Numbered from the stretch's first letter, positions 42,919 to 52,611 are shown. The stretch: 64,000 nucleotides of DNA from Actinacidiphila glaucinigra (GCF_900188405.1 NZ_FZOF01000005.1:310001-374000); one strand, 5' to 3'. Numbers and translations: made by a program. The notes: a model not told the origin generated them from the letters alone.

Positions 42919-43601
42919 CGGCCGCCGAGCCCCTGCTCACCGCCGACGGCCTGTGCAAGAGCTACGGCTCGACGCCTGCGCTGGACGGGGCCGACTTCTC
43001 CATACGCCCCGGTGAGGTCGTCGCCGTGATGGGCCCCTCCGGCTCCGGCAAGTCCACCCTGCTGCACTGCCTCGCCGGGATCGTCGTCCCCGACGCCGGC
43101 ACCATCACCTACCGCGGTGACGAACTGTCCGCGATGAACGACGCCCGGCGCAGCGCGCTGCGCCGGAGCGATTTCGGCTTCGTCTTCCAGTTCGGGCAGC
43201 TCGTCCCCGAGCTCACCTGCGCGGAGAACGTGGCGCTCCCGCTGCGGCTGGGCGGCACCTCCCGCAAGGAGGCCGCGCGCGCCGCCCTGGAATGGCTGCG
43301 CCGGCTGGAGGTCGACGACGTCGCGGCGCAACGCCCCGGGGCGATCTCCGGAGGACAGGGGCAGCGGGTGGCCGTCGCCCGCGCCCTGGTCACCGCCCCC
43401 CGTGTGCTGTTCGCCGACGAACCCACCGGCGCGCTGGACTCCCTCAACGGCGAACGCGTGATGCAGCTGCTCACCGCCGCCGCCCGCGACACCGACGCCG
43501 CGGTCGTCCTGGTCACCCACGAGGCGAGGGTGGCCGCGTACTCCGACCGCGAGGTCGTCGTACGCGACGGGAGGGCCCGCGACACGGCGCGCGCGGCATG
43601 A
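42915..43601 (+). CDS. ABC transporter ATP-binding protein (LolD/MacB type)
   Basis: The 228-residue ATPase has Walker A GPSGSGKS, the signature SGGQGQR, Walker B VLFADEPTGALD and the switch His VLVTHE. The signature motif, read as ISGGQGQR, deviates little from LSGGQ. Its length and DEPTGALD segment place it with the LolCDE/MacB/FtsE-type exporters. It overlaps the PadR gene and the permease gene by ATGA on both sides. Confidence 0.95.
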   Translation: MTAAEPLLTADGLCKSYGSTPALDGADFSIRPGEVVAVMGPSGSGKSTLLHCLAGIVVPDAGTITYRGDELSAMNDARRSALRRSDFGFVFQFGQLVPELTCAENVALPLRLGGTSRKEAARAALEWLRRLEVDDVAAQRPGAISGGQGQRVAVARALVTAPRVLFADEPTGALDSLNGERVMQLLTAAARDTDAAVVLVTHEARVAAYSDREVVVRDGRARDTARAA

Positions 43602-45964
43602 GGCCCGGCGACTCCCCCCGCGGCGTCCGCCGGAGCCGGATCCAGGACCTGGCGATGGGCGTCCGGTTCGCCGTCACCGGCGGCCGCGAGGCCTGGGTGC
43701 GTACGCTCCTGACCGCCGTCGGCGTCGGCCTGGGGGTCGCGCTGCTGCTGCTCACGGCCGCCCTGCCGCACGCGCTGACGCAGCGTCACGACCGGGAGCG
43801 CGCCCGCAACGACATGACGTACACCTCGCTCGCCGAACACCGGGCCGAGGACACCCTGCTGATCGCCACGGTGGACACCACCTACCGCGACCAGGAGGTG
43901 CGGGGCCGCCTGCTGCAGCCGGAGGGCCGGCGGCCGCCGCTGCCGCCGGGCGTCGGCCGGCTGCCCGGGCGCGGGACGATGGTGGCCTCCCCCGCCCTGC
44001 GGCGGCTGCTCGCCGCCCCGGAGGGCAGGCTGCTGAGCGAGCGGCTGCCGTACCGCGTCACCGGCACCATCGGCCAGGACGGGCTGGTCGGACCGGACGA
44101 CCTCGCCTATTACGCGGGCACCACGGGACTGGCCGTGAGCGCCGGGGCCGGGGCCGGGCAGACCGTCCGCGTCGAACGCATCCACGCCTTCGGCTCCGTG
44201 GACCAGGGCGGCACGACCGACCCCGTCCTCGTGCTGCTCGTGCTCATCGTCTTCGTGGCGCTGCTGATGCCGGTCGGCGTGTTCATCGCGGCCGCGGTCC
44301 GCTTCGGCGGCGACCGCCGCGACCGCCGGCTCGCCGCGCTGCGCCTGCTCGGCGCGGACGCGGCCACCACGCGACGCGTCGCCGCGGGCGAGGCCCTCGC
44401 CGGCGCCCTGTGCGGACTCGCCGTCGGTGCCGTGCTGTTCGCGGCCGGCCGCGTCCTGGCCGGCCGGATCAGCTTCTACCGCGTCAGCGTCTTCCCGGAC
44501 GACCTCATGCCCGCGCCCGCGCTGACCGCCCTGGTCGCCGTCGCCGTCCCGGCCGCCTCGGTGGCCGTGACCCTGCTGGCGCTGCGCGGCGTGGTCATCG
44601 AGCCGCTCGGTGTCGTCCGCGCGACGAGGCCGCCGCGCCGCCGCCTGTGGTGGCGGCTGCTGCTGCCGCTGGGCGGGATCGCCCTCCTGTACCCGATGAT
44701 CGGACAGGGCCCGGACCACGGGGACTTCAACCAGGCGCTGGTGGTCGGCGGCACCGTCCTGCTGCTGATGGGCGTCACGGCCCTGCTGCCGTGGATCGTC
44801 GAGGCGGCCGTCGCCCGGCTGGGCACCGGTGCGCCCTCCTGGCAGCTCGCGGTCCGCAGGCTCCAGCTGAACAGCGGCACCGCGGCCCGCACGGTGAACG
44901 GCATCGCCGTCGCCGTCGCCGGGGCGATCGCGCTGCACATGCTCTTCGCGGGCGTCGACGGCTCGTACACCCGCAGCAGCGGCAACGACCTCTCCCGGGC
45001 CCAGATGGAGGTCTACCTCCCGGCGGCCGACTCCCCCGCCGAGGCCGCCCGGCGGCTCACCGCGGGCGACGCCGCGGCCCGGGCGACCCCGCTGTCCGTG
45101 GGGGTGCTCGGCGAACGCGCCCGCGAGCCGAGGCGGTTCCTCGAACTGACCGTGGGCACCTGCGACGCGCTGCGCGAGGTCGCCAGGGTGCCCGCCTGCC
45201 GCGACGGCGACGTCTTCGCCGTCCAGGACCGGTCGTACGACGACGACACCCTCCGCACCGCGAAGCCCGGGCGCGTGGTGTACGTCGACCCCGGCTCCGC
45301 CGGTTCCGCGGGTCTCGCGGTCGCCTGGCGCCTGCCGTCCGGCCTGAAGAAGGCCCATACCCGCGCCGATCCCAGCGGCTACGCGCGCGGCGGCGTCCTG
45401 GTCACCCCCGCAGCGCTCCCCGCGGCCGCCGCCCGGGCGCTCACGGGCCGGGTCTACGTCTCACTCGACCGCTCCGTCCCGGACGCGCCCGAGATCGTGC
45501 GGAACACGGTGGCGGCGGTCGACCCGCTGGCCGACGCCCGCGAGTACGTCACCCACACCGAGTCCGCGCGCTACTCCTCGGTCCGCACCGGGGTGTTCGT
45601 CGGCAGCTGCTGCGTCCTCCTGCTGATCGGCGCGAGCCTGCTCGTCTCCCAGCTGGAGCAGTTGCGCGAGCGCAGGAAGCTGCTGTCCACCCTGGTGGCC
45701 TTCGGCACCCGCCGCAGCACCCTCAGCCTGTCGGTACTGTGGCAGACCGCCCTCCCCGTCGGTCTCGGCCTCGGCCTCGCGTGCGTGGTGGGGCTGACCC
45801 TGGGCGCTGTGCTGCTCCGCATGGTCGGCGCGACCGTCACCGTCGACTGGGCCGACGTCGCGGCCATGACCGGCGTCAGCGCGGCCGTCGTCCTGCTGGT
45901 GACCGCGCTGAGCCTTCCCGCGCTGGTCCGCATGATGCGCCCGGAGGGCCTGCGCACCGAGTGA
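43598..45964 (+). CDS. FtsX-like ABC transporter permease
   Basis: The 788-residue protein has two FtsX-like halves: an N-terminal membrane segment (LLTAVGVGLGVALLLLTAA), a periplasmic domain, a membrane bundle near 200-400, a second external domain, and a C-terminal three-helix bundle (LLIGASLLVSQLEQLRERRKLLSTLVAFGTRRSTLSLSVLWQTALPVGLGLGL). Such exporters move peptides or lipids, commonly bacitracin-like antimicrobials. It ends the PadR operon; LacI follows tail to tail after 15 bases. Confidence 0.9.
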   Translation: MRPGDSPRGVRRSRIQDLAMGVRFAVTGGREAWVRTLLTAVGVGLGVALLLLTAALPHALTQRHDRERARNDMTYTSLAEHRAEDTLLIATVDTTYRDQEVRGRLLQPEGRRPPLPPGVGRLPGRGTMVASPALRRLLAAPEGRLLSERLPYRVTGTIGQDGLVGPDDLAYYAGTTGLAVSAGAGAGQTVRVERIHAFGSVDQGGTTDPVLVLLVLIVFVALLMPVGVFIAAAVRFGGDRRDRRLAALRLLGADAATTRRVAAGEALAGALCGLAVGAVLFAAGRVLAGRISFYRVSVFPDDLMPAPALTALVAVAVPAASVAVTLLALRGVVIEPLGVVRATRPPRRRLWWRLLLPLGGIALLYPMIGQGPDHGDFNQALVVGGTVLLLMGVTALLPWIVEAAVARLGTGAPSWQLAVRRLQLNSGTAARTVNGIAVAVAGAIALHMLFAGVDGSYTRSSGNDLSRAQMEVYLPAADSPAEAARRLTAGDAAARATPLSVGVLGERAREPRRFLELTVGTCDALREVARVPACRDGDVFAVQDRSYDDDTLRTAKPGRVVYVDPGSAGSAGLAVAWRLPSGLKKAHTRADPSGYARGGVLVTPAALPAAAARALTGRVYVSLDRSVPDAPEIVRNTVAAVDPLADAREYVTHTESARYSSVRTGVFVGSCCVLLLIGASLLVSQLEQLRERRKLLSTLVAFGTRRSTLSLSVLWQTALPVGLGLGLACVVGLTLGAVLLRMVGATVTVDWADVAAMTGVSAAVVLLVTALSLPALVRMMRPEGLRTE

Positions 45965-45979
45965 CGCCGGTGGAGCGGG

Positions 45980-46999
45980 TCAGGGGGCCGCGACCGCCGG
46001 CGGGGCGGTGGTGGCCCGGGGGGTCAGGAGTGCGGAGAGCACGGTCGTCTCGGGGACGTCGTCGCGGCCAGCGAGCTTGGCCATCAGAAGCTCCACCGCG
46101 CTGGTGCCGATCTCGACGGAGGGGATCGAGACCGACGTGATCGGCACGGGTGCCTGCTCGGCGGTCTCGTCGGGGCAGATCGCGGCGACCGAGAGGTCCT
46201 CCGGGACGCGCAGTCCCATGGCCTGGAAGGCGGAGATCAGGGGCTGGGTGATCGGCTCGTTGTGGACGACGACCCCGGTCAGCCCCGGCTGCTCGCGCAG
46301 CAGTTGCTCGGCCATGGCCCGCGCGGCCGCGGGCGTCTCCGGGCAGGGGTGGACGGACGAACGCAGGCCGAGGCGGTCGGCGGCGGCCGTGAACCCGGCG
46401 GCGACCCGACGGGCGAATCCGGTGCCGCGGACGTAGACCTCCGGGGGTGAGCCGACGAGGGCCACGGTGCGGTGGCCGAGCGCGGCGAGGTGCTCGACGC
46501 ACGCCTCGCCGGCGCCCGTGAAGTCCAGGTCGACACAGGTCAGCCCGGCGGTGTCCGAGGGGAAACCGATCAGCACGGACGGCCGGTCCAGAACGCGCAG
46601 CAGGGGCAGCCGCCGGTCGTCCGTCTCGACGTCCATGATGATGAAGGCGTCCGCCATCGCGCTCTGGGCGACCCGGTTGATGCCCTCCTCCCCCTCGTTC
46701 TGCGTGAGGAGGAGGACATCGTGGTCGTGCTCCCGGGCGGCGGTCAGCACGGAGGTGGCGAATTGCATGACCACGGGCACGTGGATGCCCTTCCGGAGGG
46801 GCAGCACGAGGCCGATCACCCGTGACCTGCTGCTGGCCAGGGACCGGGCCCCGGCGTGCGGCCGGTAGCCCAGTTCACGGATGCTGTCCTCGATGCGCCG
46901 CCGGGTCTCCGGGGAGATCGGCCGTTTGCCGCTGAGGGCGTAGCTGACGGTGCTCGGCGACACGTTGGCGTGCCGCGCGACGTCAGTGATCTTGACCAT
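45980..46999 (-). CDS. LacI-family transcriptional regulator
   Basis: The 339-residue protein has a LacI helix-turn-helix at residues 2-25 (VKITDVARHANVSPSTVSYALSGKRPISPETRRRIEDSIRELGYRPHAGARSL) and a periplasmic-binding-protein-like sugar domain. It lies 41 bases downstream of the alpha-xylosidase on the same strand and is part of that operon. I infer that it represses the operon promoter at 52583-52611 through the tandem palindromes at 52538-52579, with a xyloside as inducer. Confidence 0.93.
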   Translation of the reverse strand: MVKITDVARHANVSPSTVSYALSGKRPISPETRRRIEDSIRELGYRPHAGARSLASSRSRVIGLVLPLRKGIHVPVVMQFATSVLTAAREHDHDVLLLTQNEGEEGINRVAQSAMADAFIIMDVETDDRRLPLLRVLDRPSVLIGFPSDTAGLTCVDLDFTGAGEACVEHLAALGHRTVALVGSPPEVYVRGTGFARRVAAGFTAAADRLGLRSSVHPCPETPAAARAMAEQLLREQPGLTGVVVHNEPITQPLISAFQAMGLRVPEDLSVAAICPDETAEQAPVPITSVSIPSVEIGTSAVELLMAKLAGRDDVPETTVLSALLTPRATTAPPAVAAP

Positions 47000-47040
47000 G
47001 CAACTCCCTTCCCCTACGTGCGTGCCGCGCCGGACCGTCC

Positions 47041-49317
47041 TCAGGAGCCGGAGAGCTCCAGGGTGAGGACGGCCGTACCGGCCGCCGCACGCGCGGAGGG
47101 ACCGCCGGCGACCTCGACACCCCACGGCAGGGACGCGTCGGAGGTCTCGGCCCGCAGCGTGGAGCCCTCGCGCACGACGGTGATCTCGGCCGCGGCCGTA
47201 CCGTCCTCGCGGGGGATCCGCACGGTGGTGCGGGAGCCGTCGGCCGGCTCGAAGACCCGGACGGTCACGTCGTCCGCCCACACGTAGTCGGGACGGTCGT
47301 CGACCGAGCCGACCGGGATCACGGAACCGGGACGGGCCAGCAGCGGAATGCTGAGGTAGTCGTGGGTCTCGCGCACCCAGCGCGGGCCCGTGACCTTCTC
47401 GCCGGTCGTGAAGTGGGTCCAGGTGCCCTCGGGCACGTAGTAGGACACCTCGCCGTCCTCGGAGAACACCGGCGCGACGAGCAGGTCCCCGCCGAGCATG
47501 TACTGGCGCTCCAACGAGGCGCAGCCCGGGTCGTCGGGGAACTCCAGCACCATGGCGCGCATCATCGGGACGCCCTCGGTGTGCGCCTGGTGCGCGGCAC
47601 CGTAGAGGTAGGGCATGAGGCCGAGCTTGAGCTTGGTGAAGTGGCGGAGGACGTCCACCGCCTCCTCGTCGAACAGCCACGGCACGCGGTAGGAGGAGGA
47701 GCCGTGCAGCCGGCTGTGCGAGGAGAGCATGCCGAAGGCGGTCCAGCGCTTGAACAGGCCGGCGTCGGGCAGACCCTCGAAGCCGCCGATGTCGTGGCTC
47801 CAGTAGCCGAAGCCGGACAGACCCAGGGAGAGGCCGCCGCGCAGGGACTCGGCCATCGACTCGTACGTGGACTCGCAGTCGCCGCCCCAGTGCACGGGGA
47901 ACTGCTGGCCGCCGGCCGTGGCGGAGCGGGCGAAGAGCACCGCCTCGCCCTCGCCGCGGTGCTTGCGCAGCACGTCGAAGACGGTCTTGTTGTACAGCTG
48001 CGTGTAGTAGTTGTGCATGCGCTCCGGGTCGGAGCCGTCGAACCAGGCGACGTCGGTGGGCACGCGCTCGCCGAAGTCGGTCTTGAAGCAGTCGACGCCC
48101 TGGCCGAGGAGGGCCTCGAGCTTGGAGGCGTACCAGGCGCAGGCGTCGGGGTTGGTGAAGTCGACCAGGGCCATGCCGGGCTGCCACAGGTCCCACTGCC
48201 AGACGCCGCCGTCGGGGCGCTTGAGGAGGTAGCCGGCCGCCTTGCCCTCGGCGAAGAGCGGGGAGCGCTGGGCGATGTAGGGGTTGATCCACACGCAGAT
48301 GTGCAGATCACGCTCCTTCAGGCGGCTCAGCATCCCCTCGGGGTCGGGGAAGACGCGCGGGTCCCACTCGAAGTCGCACCAGTTGAACTCGCGCATCCAG
48401 AAGCAGTCGAAGTGGAAGGCCGACAGCGGCAGGTCGCGCTCGGCCATCCCGTCGACGAACCCGGTGACGGTCTGCTCGTCGTAGGAGGTGGTGAAGGAGG
48501 TGGTCAGCCACAGCCCGAACGACCAGGCCGGCGGGAGCGCGGGCCGACCGGTGAGCGCGGTGTACTTGCGCAGGATCTCCTTCGGCGTGGGGCCGTGGAT
48601 GACGTAGTACTGCAACTGCTGGCGCTCGGCGCTGAACTGGACCCGCGAGACCTGCTCGGAGGCGACCTCGAAGGAGACCTTCCCGGGGTCGTCGACGAAG
48701 ACGCCGTAGCCGGCGTCGGTCATGTAGAACGGGATGTTCTTGTAGGACTGCTCGCTGCTCGTGCCGCCGTCGGCGTTCCAGATGTCGACGGTCTGGCCGT
48801 TCTTGACCAGTGGGCCGAAGCGCTCGCCGAGCCCGTAGACGGACGTGCCGACGGCCAGCCGGAGCTGCTCGCGGACGTGGTGCTCGCCCTCGGCGGTCTC
48901 CATCAGCGCCATGGCCTTGACGTCGCTGCTGGTGAGGGTGCGCCCGTCGGCCTGGAACTCCATCCGCCACTCGCCGTCGAGGCGGAAGCGGACGCTCAGG
49001 TCGCCGGAGGTGAGGACGGCCTGCTCCTCGTCGACGGTCACGACGGGCTCGTGCGGCTCGTGGTGCAGCTCGAAGTGCGGGCCGGTCTCGACGTCGCCCT
49101 CGAAGTGGGTGATGCGCACGCCGATGACGCCGGGCATCGGCGCGGTGCAGTCGACGGTGATGAGCGGGCCCTTGAGCAGGTCGCCGCGGTGCCGGATGTG
49201 CTGGGTGGGCGCGTGGACCCGCAGCGTTCCGGGGCCCGGGACGGCATCGAGGACCTCGGCCGGATACGCCGCCGTGACGCCTTCGCGCAGCAGCCAGTAC
49301 CCGTTGGTGAACTTCAT
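47041..49317 (-). CDS. yicI: Alpha-xylosidase (GH31, YicI type)
   Basis: The 758-residue enzyme follows YicI of E. coli (772 residues): N-terminal beta-sandwich (MKFTNGYWLLREGVTAAYPAEVLD), barrel with WSFGLWLTTSFTTSYDEQTV, nucleophile Asp in CFKTDFGERVPTD, acid/base Asp in PVHWGGDCESTYESM, and C-terminal beta domains. It removes non-reducing alpha-xylose, for example from isoprimeverose of xyloglucan. It lies inside the transporter operon, so the substrate is probably imported as an intact oligosaccharide and cut in the cytoplasm. No signal peptide is seen. Confidence 0.94.
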   Translation of the reverse strand: MKFTNGYWLLREGVTAAYPAEVLDAVPGPGTLRVHAPTQHIRHRGDLLKGPLITVDCTAPMPGVIGVRITHFEGDVETGPHFELHHEPHEPVVTVDEEQAVLTSGDLSVRFRLDGEWRMEFQADGRTLTSSDVKAMALMETAEGEHHVREQLRLAVGTSVYGLGERFGPLVKNGQTVDIWNADGGTSSEQSYKNIPFYMTDAGYGVFVDDPGKVSFEVASEQVSRVQFSAERQQLQYYVIHGPTPKEILRKYTALTGRPALPPAWSFGLWLTTSFTTSYDEQTVTGFVDGMAERDLPLSAFHFDCFWMREFNWCDFEWDPRVFPDPEGMLSRLKERDLHICVWINPYIAQRSPLFAEGKAAGYLLKRPDGGVWQWDLWQPGMALVDFTNPDACAWYASKLEALLGQGVDCFKTDFGERVPTDVAWFDGSDPERMHNYYTQLYNKTVFDVLRKHRGEGEAVLFARSATAGGQQFPVHWGGDCESTYESMAESLRGGLSLGLSGFGYWSHDIGGFEGLPDAGLFKRWTAFGMLSSHSRLHGSSSYRVPWLFDEEAVDVLRHFTKLKLGLMPYLYGAAHQAHTEGVPMMRAMVLEFPDDPGCASLERQYMLGGDLLVAPVFSEDGEVSYYVPEGTWTHFTTGEKVTGPRWVRETHDYLSIPLLARPGSVIPVGSVDDRPDYVWADDVTVRVFEPADGSRTTVRIPREDGTAAAEITVVREGSTLRAETSDASLPWGVEVAGGPSARAAAGTAVLTLELSGS

Positions 49318-49486
49318 GGTCGATGCCTTTCCCGGTGGGCGGCCACCGGCGTTCTCGGTACGTGTGGGAGCAGGTGGGGCCGGCTCTGCCTCCTGCCCGT
49401 GCGGGGGGAGGCAGAGCCGTGGGCGGAACGGGGCGAACGTCACCCGCCCGGGTGGAGGGCCGCGGACACGGTGGTCCGGGCGCGGG

Positions 49487-50308
49487 TCACTTCACGGCGC
49501 CGACGGCGATACCGCGGGTGAGCGTCCGCTGGAAGAGGAGGAAGAAGACGATGGCGGGCAGCGCGCCGAGCAGGCCGGCCGCGTTGGTCATCGTCGCGTC
49601 CATCAGTCGCTGGCCCTGGAGCACGCCGAGCGCCACCGAGACGGTCTGGTTGTCGTTCGACGGCAGCATGACCAGCGGGAGCAGGAACTCGTTCCAGGTC
49701 CAGATGAAGAAGAACACCAGCAGGACGCCGAGGGTGGGCCGGCTGACCGGGACCACCATCCGCCACAGGATCTGCCAGCTGTTCGCGCCGTCGATCCTGG
49801 CCGCCTCGATGATCTCCTTCGGGAAGGCCCCGAGCACGGAGGAGAGGAGGTAGGTACCGAAGGCCGCCTGCACGACGCTGAAGACGATGATCAGGCTCAG
49901 CCTGGTGTCGTACAGCCCCACCTGCTTGGACAGGTAGTACAGCGGGTAGACCAGCGCCTCCTGCGGCAGCACGTTGGCCAGCACGAAGAAGGCGAGGAAG
50001 TACGCCTTGCCCTTGATCCGCCCGATGCCGATCGCATACGCGTTGAGCACCGAGAGGATCACGCCGAACACGGCGACCGAACCCGAGATCACGACCGAGT
50101 TCAGCAGCGTGTGCCCGAAGTTGACCCGGGTCCAGAAGTCCGTCAGGCCGTCCAGGTGGAGGCCGTGGGGCAGGGACAGCGGGCCGTGCGCGGAGTAGTC
50201 GGCGGGCGACTTCAGCGCGTTGATGAGCACGATCAGGAGCGGCAGCACCATGAAGATCGCGCCGAGGATCATCGCCACCAGCACCGGGTAGCGCTTGAGC
50301 GCCTTCAC
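49487..50308 (-). CDS. Carbohydrate ABC transporter permease (MalG type)
   Basis: The 273-residue protein has six membrane segments and the EAA loop (EIIEAARIDGANSWQILWRMVVPVSRPTLG) that contacts the ATPase. GTG 50308 overlaps the stop of the other permease as GTGA. A gap of 169 bases separates it from the alpha-xylosidase. It is the second permease of the operon. Confidence 0.94.
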   Translation of the reverse strand: MKALKRYPVLVAMILGAIFMVLPLLIVLINALKSPADYSAHGPLSLPHGLHLDGLTDFWTRVNFGHTLLNSVVISGSVAVFGVILSVLNAYAIGIGRIKGKAYFLAFFVLANVLPQEALVYPLYYLSKQVGLYDTRLSLIIVFSVVQAAFGTYLLSSVLGAFPKEIIEAARIDGANSWQILWRMVVPVSRPTLGVLLVFFFIWTWNEFLLPLVMLPSNDNQTVSVALGVLQGQRLMDATMTNAAGLLGALPAIVFFLLFQRTLTRGIAVGAVK

Positions 50309-51207
50309 TGTGCGTCCTCCGATCGGGTCTGGAAGCGGAGGCCGACCGTCGTCAGCGCCAGGATGATCAGGGTGAGGACCGTCGCGATCGCCGAGCCGTA
50401 GCCGACGTCCGTCTTCTCGAAGAAGGTCGAGAAGGAGAAGTAGGACGGCACGATGGTCGCGTCTGCGGGCCCGCCCTTGGTGAGGACGTACACCGCGCCG
50501 AAGACCTTCAGGGCCGCGATGGTGCACCACAGCATCACCACGTAGATCTCGGGGCGGATCTGGGGCAGCGTCACGTGCCAGAAACGCTGCCACCAGTTCG
50601 TCCCGTCCAGCTCGGCCGCCTCGTAGAGCGAGGGATCGACCCGCTGGAGTCCCGCCATGAAGATCACGACGGGGAACCCCAGCTGCACCCAGACCATGAC
50701 GGCCATCACGCTGTAGAGCGCGAACTTCGGGTCACCCAGCCAGTCCTGCTGGAGCGAACCCAGGCCGACCGCCTTCAGCAGCTCGTTGAGCGAGCCGTTC
50801 TCGGGGGCCAGGATCCAGCTCCAGACGATGCCCGCGACGGTGATGGGCAGGACCTGGGGCAGGTAGAAGCAGGCACGCAGCACGCTGGCCAGCTTCGAAC
50901 CGAAGTGCTTGCCGATGAAGTCGAACAGCGCCGCGGCCACCACGAGGCCGACGGCGGTGGGGATCACCGCCATCGCCAGGACCATGGCGACGCTGTGCCG
51001 GAAGGACTCCCAGAACCGCGAGTCCTTCATCAGCTCCCGGTAGTTCTCCAGCCCCGCCCAGGTGGGCGAGCCGACGCCCTGCCAGTGCGTGAAGCTGAAG
51101 TAGATGTTCATCACGAACGGCACGATCACGACGGCCAGGAAGGCGATGACACCCGGGATCAAGTACAGCGCGTAGGGATTGCGCAGCCGTAGGGGTCGGG
51201 CACTCAT
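50305..51207 (-). CDS. Carbohydrate ABC transporter permease (MalF type)
   Basis: The 300-residue protein has six membrane segments and an EAA loop (SLYEAAELDGTNWWQRFWHVTLPQIRPEIY). It overlaps the binding-protein gene by ATGA and the second permease by GTGA. The operon encodes no ATPase; in Streptomyces the shared ATPase MsiK energises many such importers, and I infer the same here. Confidence 0.94.
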   Translation of the reverse strand: MSARPLRLRNPYALYLIPGVIAFLAVVIVPFVMNIYFSFTHWQGVGSPTWAGLENYRELMKDSRFWESFRHSVAMVLAMAVIPTAVGLVVAAALFDFIGKHFGSKLASVLRACFYLPQVLPITVAGIVWSWILAPENGSLNELLKAVGLGSLQQDWLGDPKFALYSVMAVMVWVQLGFPVVIFMAGLQRVDPSLYEAAELDGTNWWQRFWHVTLPQIRPEIYVVMLWCTIAALKVFGAVYVLTKGGPADATIVPSYFSFSTFFEKTDVGYGSAIATVLTLIILALTTVGLRFQTRSEDAQ

Positions 51208-52499
51208 GACGTGGGCGCACCCGCGTCATAGGCCTTCTGCAGTTCGTCCAGGACCTGGTCCGGGGTGCCGCTGCCGGTGATCAGCTTCTGGGTGGCCGAG
51301 ACCAGCACGTCGTAGAAGCCGGGGACCGGCCAGTCCGGGTAGAAGGCGAGACCGTCCTGGTCCGAGACCTTGTTGAAGTTCTCGATCAGCTCCTTGGAGC
51401 TGGGGTCGGTGATCGCCGAGGGCTCGGCCGCGACGGGCACGCCGCCGTTGTTGCCGAGGGTGTTCTGGATCCCCTTCTTCATCGTGATGTCGATGAAGTC
51501 GTAGGCCAGCTGCTTGTTCTTGGCGTTCTTCGGGACGACCCAGAGGTTGCCGCCCGAGCCGAGCGTCATCTTGGAGTCCGGGAAGAGGAACGAGCCCCAC
51601 TGGAACTTGTTCTCGTCGCGGAAGCGGCCGTACCACCAGCTGCCCGAGAAGAAGATCGGGGACTTGCCGCTGATGAAGGAGACGCCGGCGTCCTCGGCCT
51701 TGGCACCGCTGGTCGTCTTGGCGATGTAGCCCTTCTTCACCCAGTCCGACAGGGTGTTCGCGGCGTACGTCCAGGCGGCGTCGTGGAAGTCCGCCTTGCC
51801 CTTGTAGAGCTCGAAGGAGTCGACCCAGCTGCGGTCGGCCTTGGTCAGGGCCAGCTGGTACAGGTACTGGTGGGCCGGGTACTCGGCGCCGCCGTTGGCG
51901 AGCGGGGTCACGCCCTTGGCCTTGAAGGCGGCGAGGGCCTGCTCGAACTCGTTGAACGTGGTCGGGACCTTCACACCGTTCTTCGCGAAGAGGTCCTTGT
52001 TGTAGTACACCATCGTGTACTCACCGAAGTTCGGGATGCCGTACCAGTTACCGGAGCCCATGACGCCCTTGGCGTCGTAGCGGCTGGTGGTGGTGACGCT
52101 GGGGCTGAGCAGCTTGTCCCAGCCGTACTTGGTGACCTGCGGGGTGAGGTCGGTGAGCAGGCCCTGCTTGGCCAGCAGGCCGGCCGTGGCGTTGCCCTTG
52201 TTGTACTCCATGAGGTCAGGGGCGTTGCTGGAGTTGAGCACCATCGAGGCGGTCTTCTGGATCTGCTCGAAGCCCTTGGCCTCGAACTCGACCTTGACGC
52301 CGGGGTGGGACTTCTTGAACTCCTCTATCGCCTGGTTCCAGGCGATACCCATGGCACTGTTCGGAGCTTCGTAGTGCCAGAGCTTCAGCGTCTTGCCGTC
52401 GCCCTCCGCACCGCTGTCCGAGCTACCGCACGAAGTGATGAGCATGGCGCCCGCAAGGGCAGCTGCTGCGAGAGCCAGCGGTCTGCGCACCTTCAACAT
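51204..52499 (-). CDS. Sugar-binding lipoprotein of an ABC importer
   Basis: The 431-residue protein has a lipoprotein signal (GAMLITSC, Cys24) and a type-1 extracellular solute-binding fold (LKLWHYEAPNSAMGIAWNQAIEEFKKSHPGVKVEFEAKG). Aromatic residues such as those in SGSWWYGRFRDENKFQW may stack on sugar rings. It is first in the operon with two permeases, YicI and LacI, so it probably binds xyloglucan fragments. ATG 52499 is chosen at the start of the basic n-region. Confidence 0.94.
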   Translation of the reverse strand: MLKVRRPLALAAAALAGAMLITSCGSSDSGAEGDGKTLKLWHYEAPNSAMGIAWNQAIEEFKKSHPGVKVEFEAKGFEQIQKTASMVLNSSNAPDLMEYNKGNATAGLLAKQGLLTDLTPQVTKYGWDKLLSPSVTTTSRYDAKGVMGSGNWYGIPNFGEYTMVYYNKDLFAKNGVKVPTTFNEFEQALAAFKAKGVTPLANGGAEYPAHQYLYQLALTKADRSWVDSFELYKGKADFHDAAWTYAANTLSDWVKKGYIAKTTSGAKAEDAGVSFISGKSPIFFSGSWWYGRFRDENKFQWGSFLFPDSKMTLGSGGNLWVVPKNAKNKQLAYDFIDITMKKGIQNTLGNNGGVPVAAEPSAITDPSSKELIENFNKVSDQDGLAFYPDWPVPGFYDVLVSATQKLITGSGTPDQVLDELQKAYDAGAPTS

Positions 52500-52537
52500 T
52501 GAAGTGACCTCCACCTGGGCCGAACGAATGAGGCGTC

Positions 52538-52579
52538 CATCGAATGGTTTCGATGCGACGCGTCGAAGCGCTTCGACGC
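52538..52579. promoter_or_regulatory. Tandem LacI-type operators
   Basis: CATCGAATGGTTTCGATG (52538-52555) has 7-bp arms around 4 bases, and GCGTCGAAGCGCTTCGACGC (52560-52579) is a perfect 20-bp palindrome. They share the form CRTCGAA-N4-TTCGAYG and are 23 bp apart centre to centre. They lie just downstream of the probable promoter of the operon, over the expected transcription start, so LacI binding would block transcription. Confidence 0.8.
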
Positions 52580-52582
52580 AGG

Positions 52583-52611
52583 ACCGTATGCAGCGAGCGC
52601 GGATATGTCAA
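52583..52611 (-). promoter_or_regulatory. Sigma-70-type promoter of the alpha-xyloside operon
   Basis: On the minus strand TTGACA (52606-52611) and TACGGT (52583-52588) are separated by exactly 17 bases. Transcription would start at about 52576, inside the 20-bp operator, about 77 bases before the binding-protein ATG. Confidence 0.7.
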
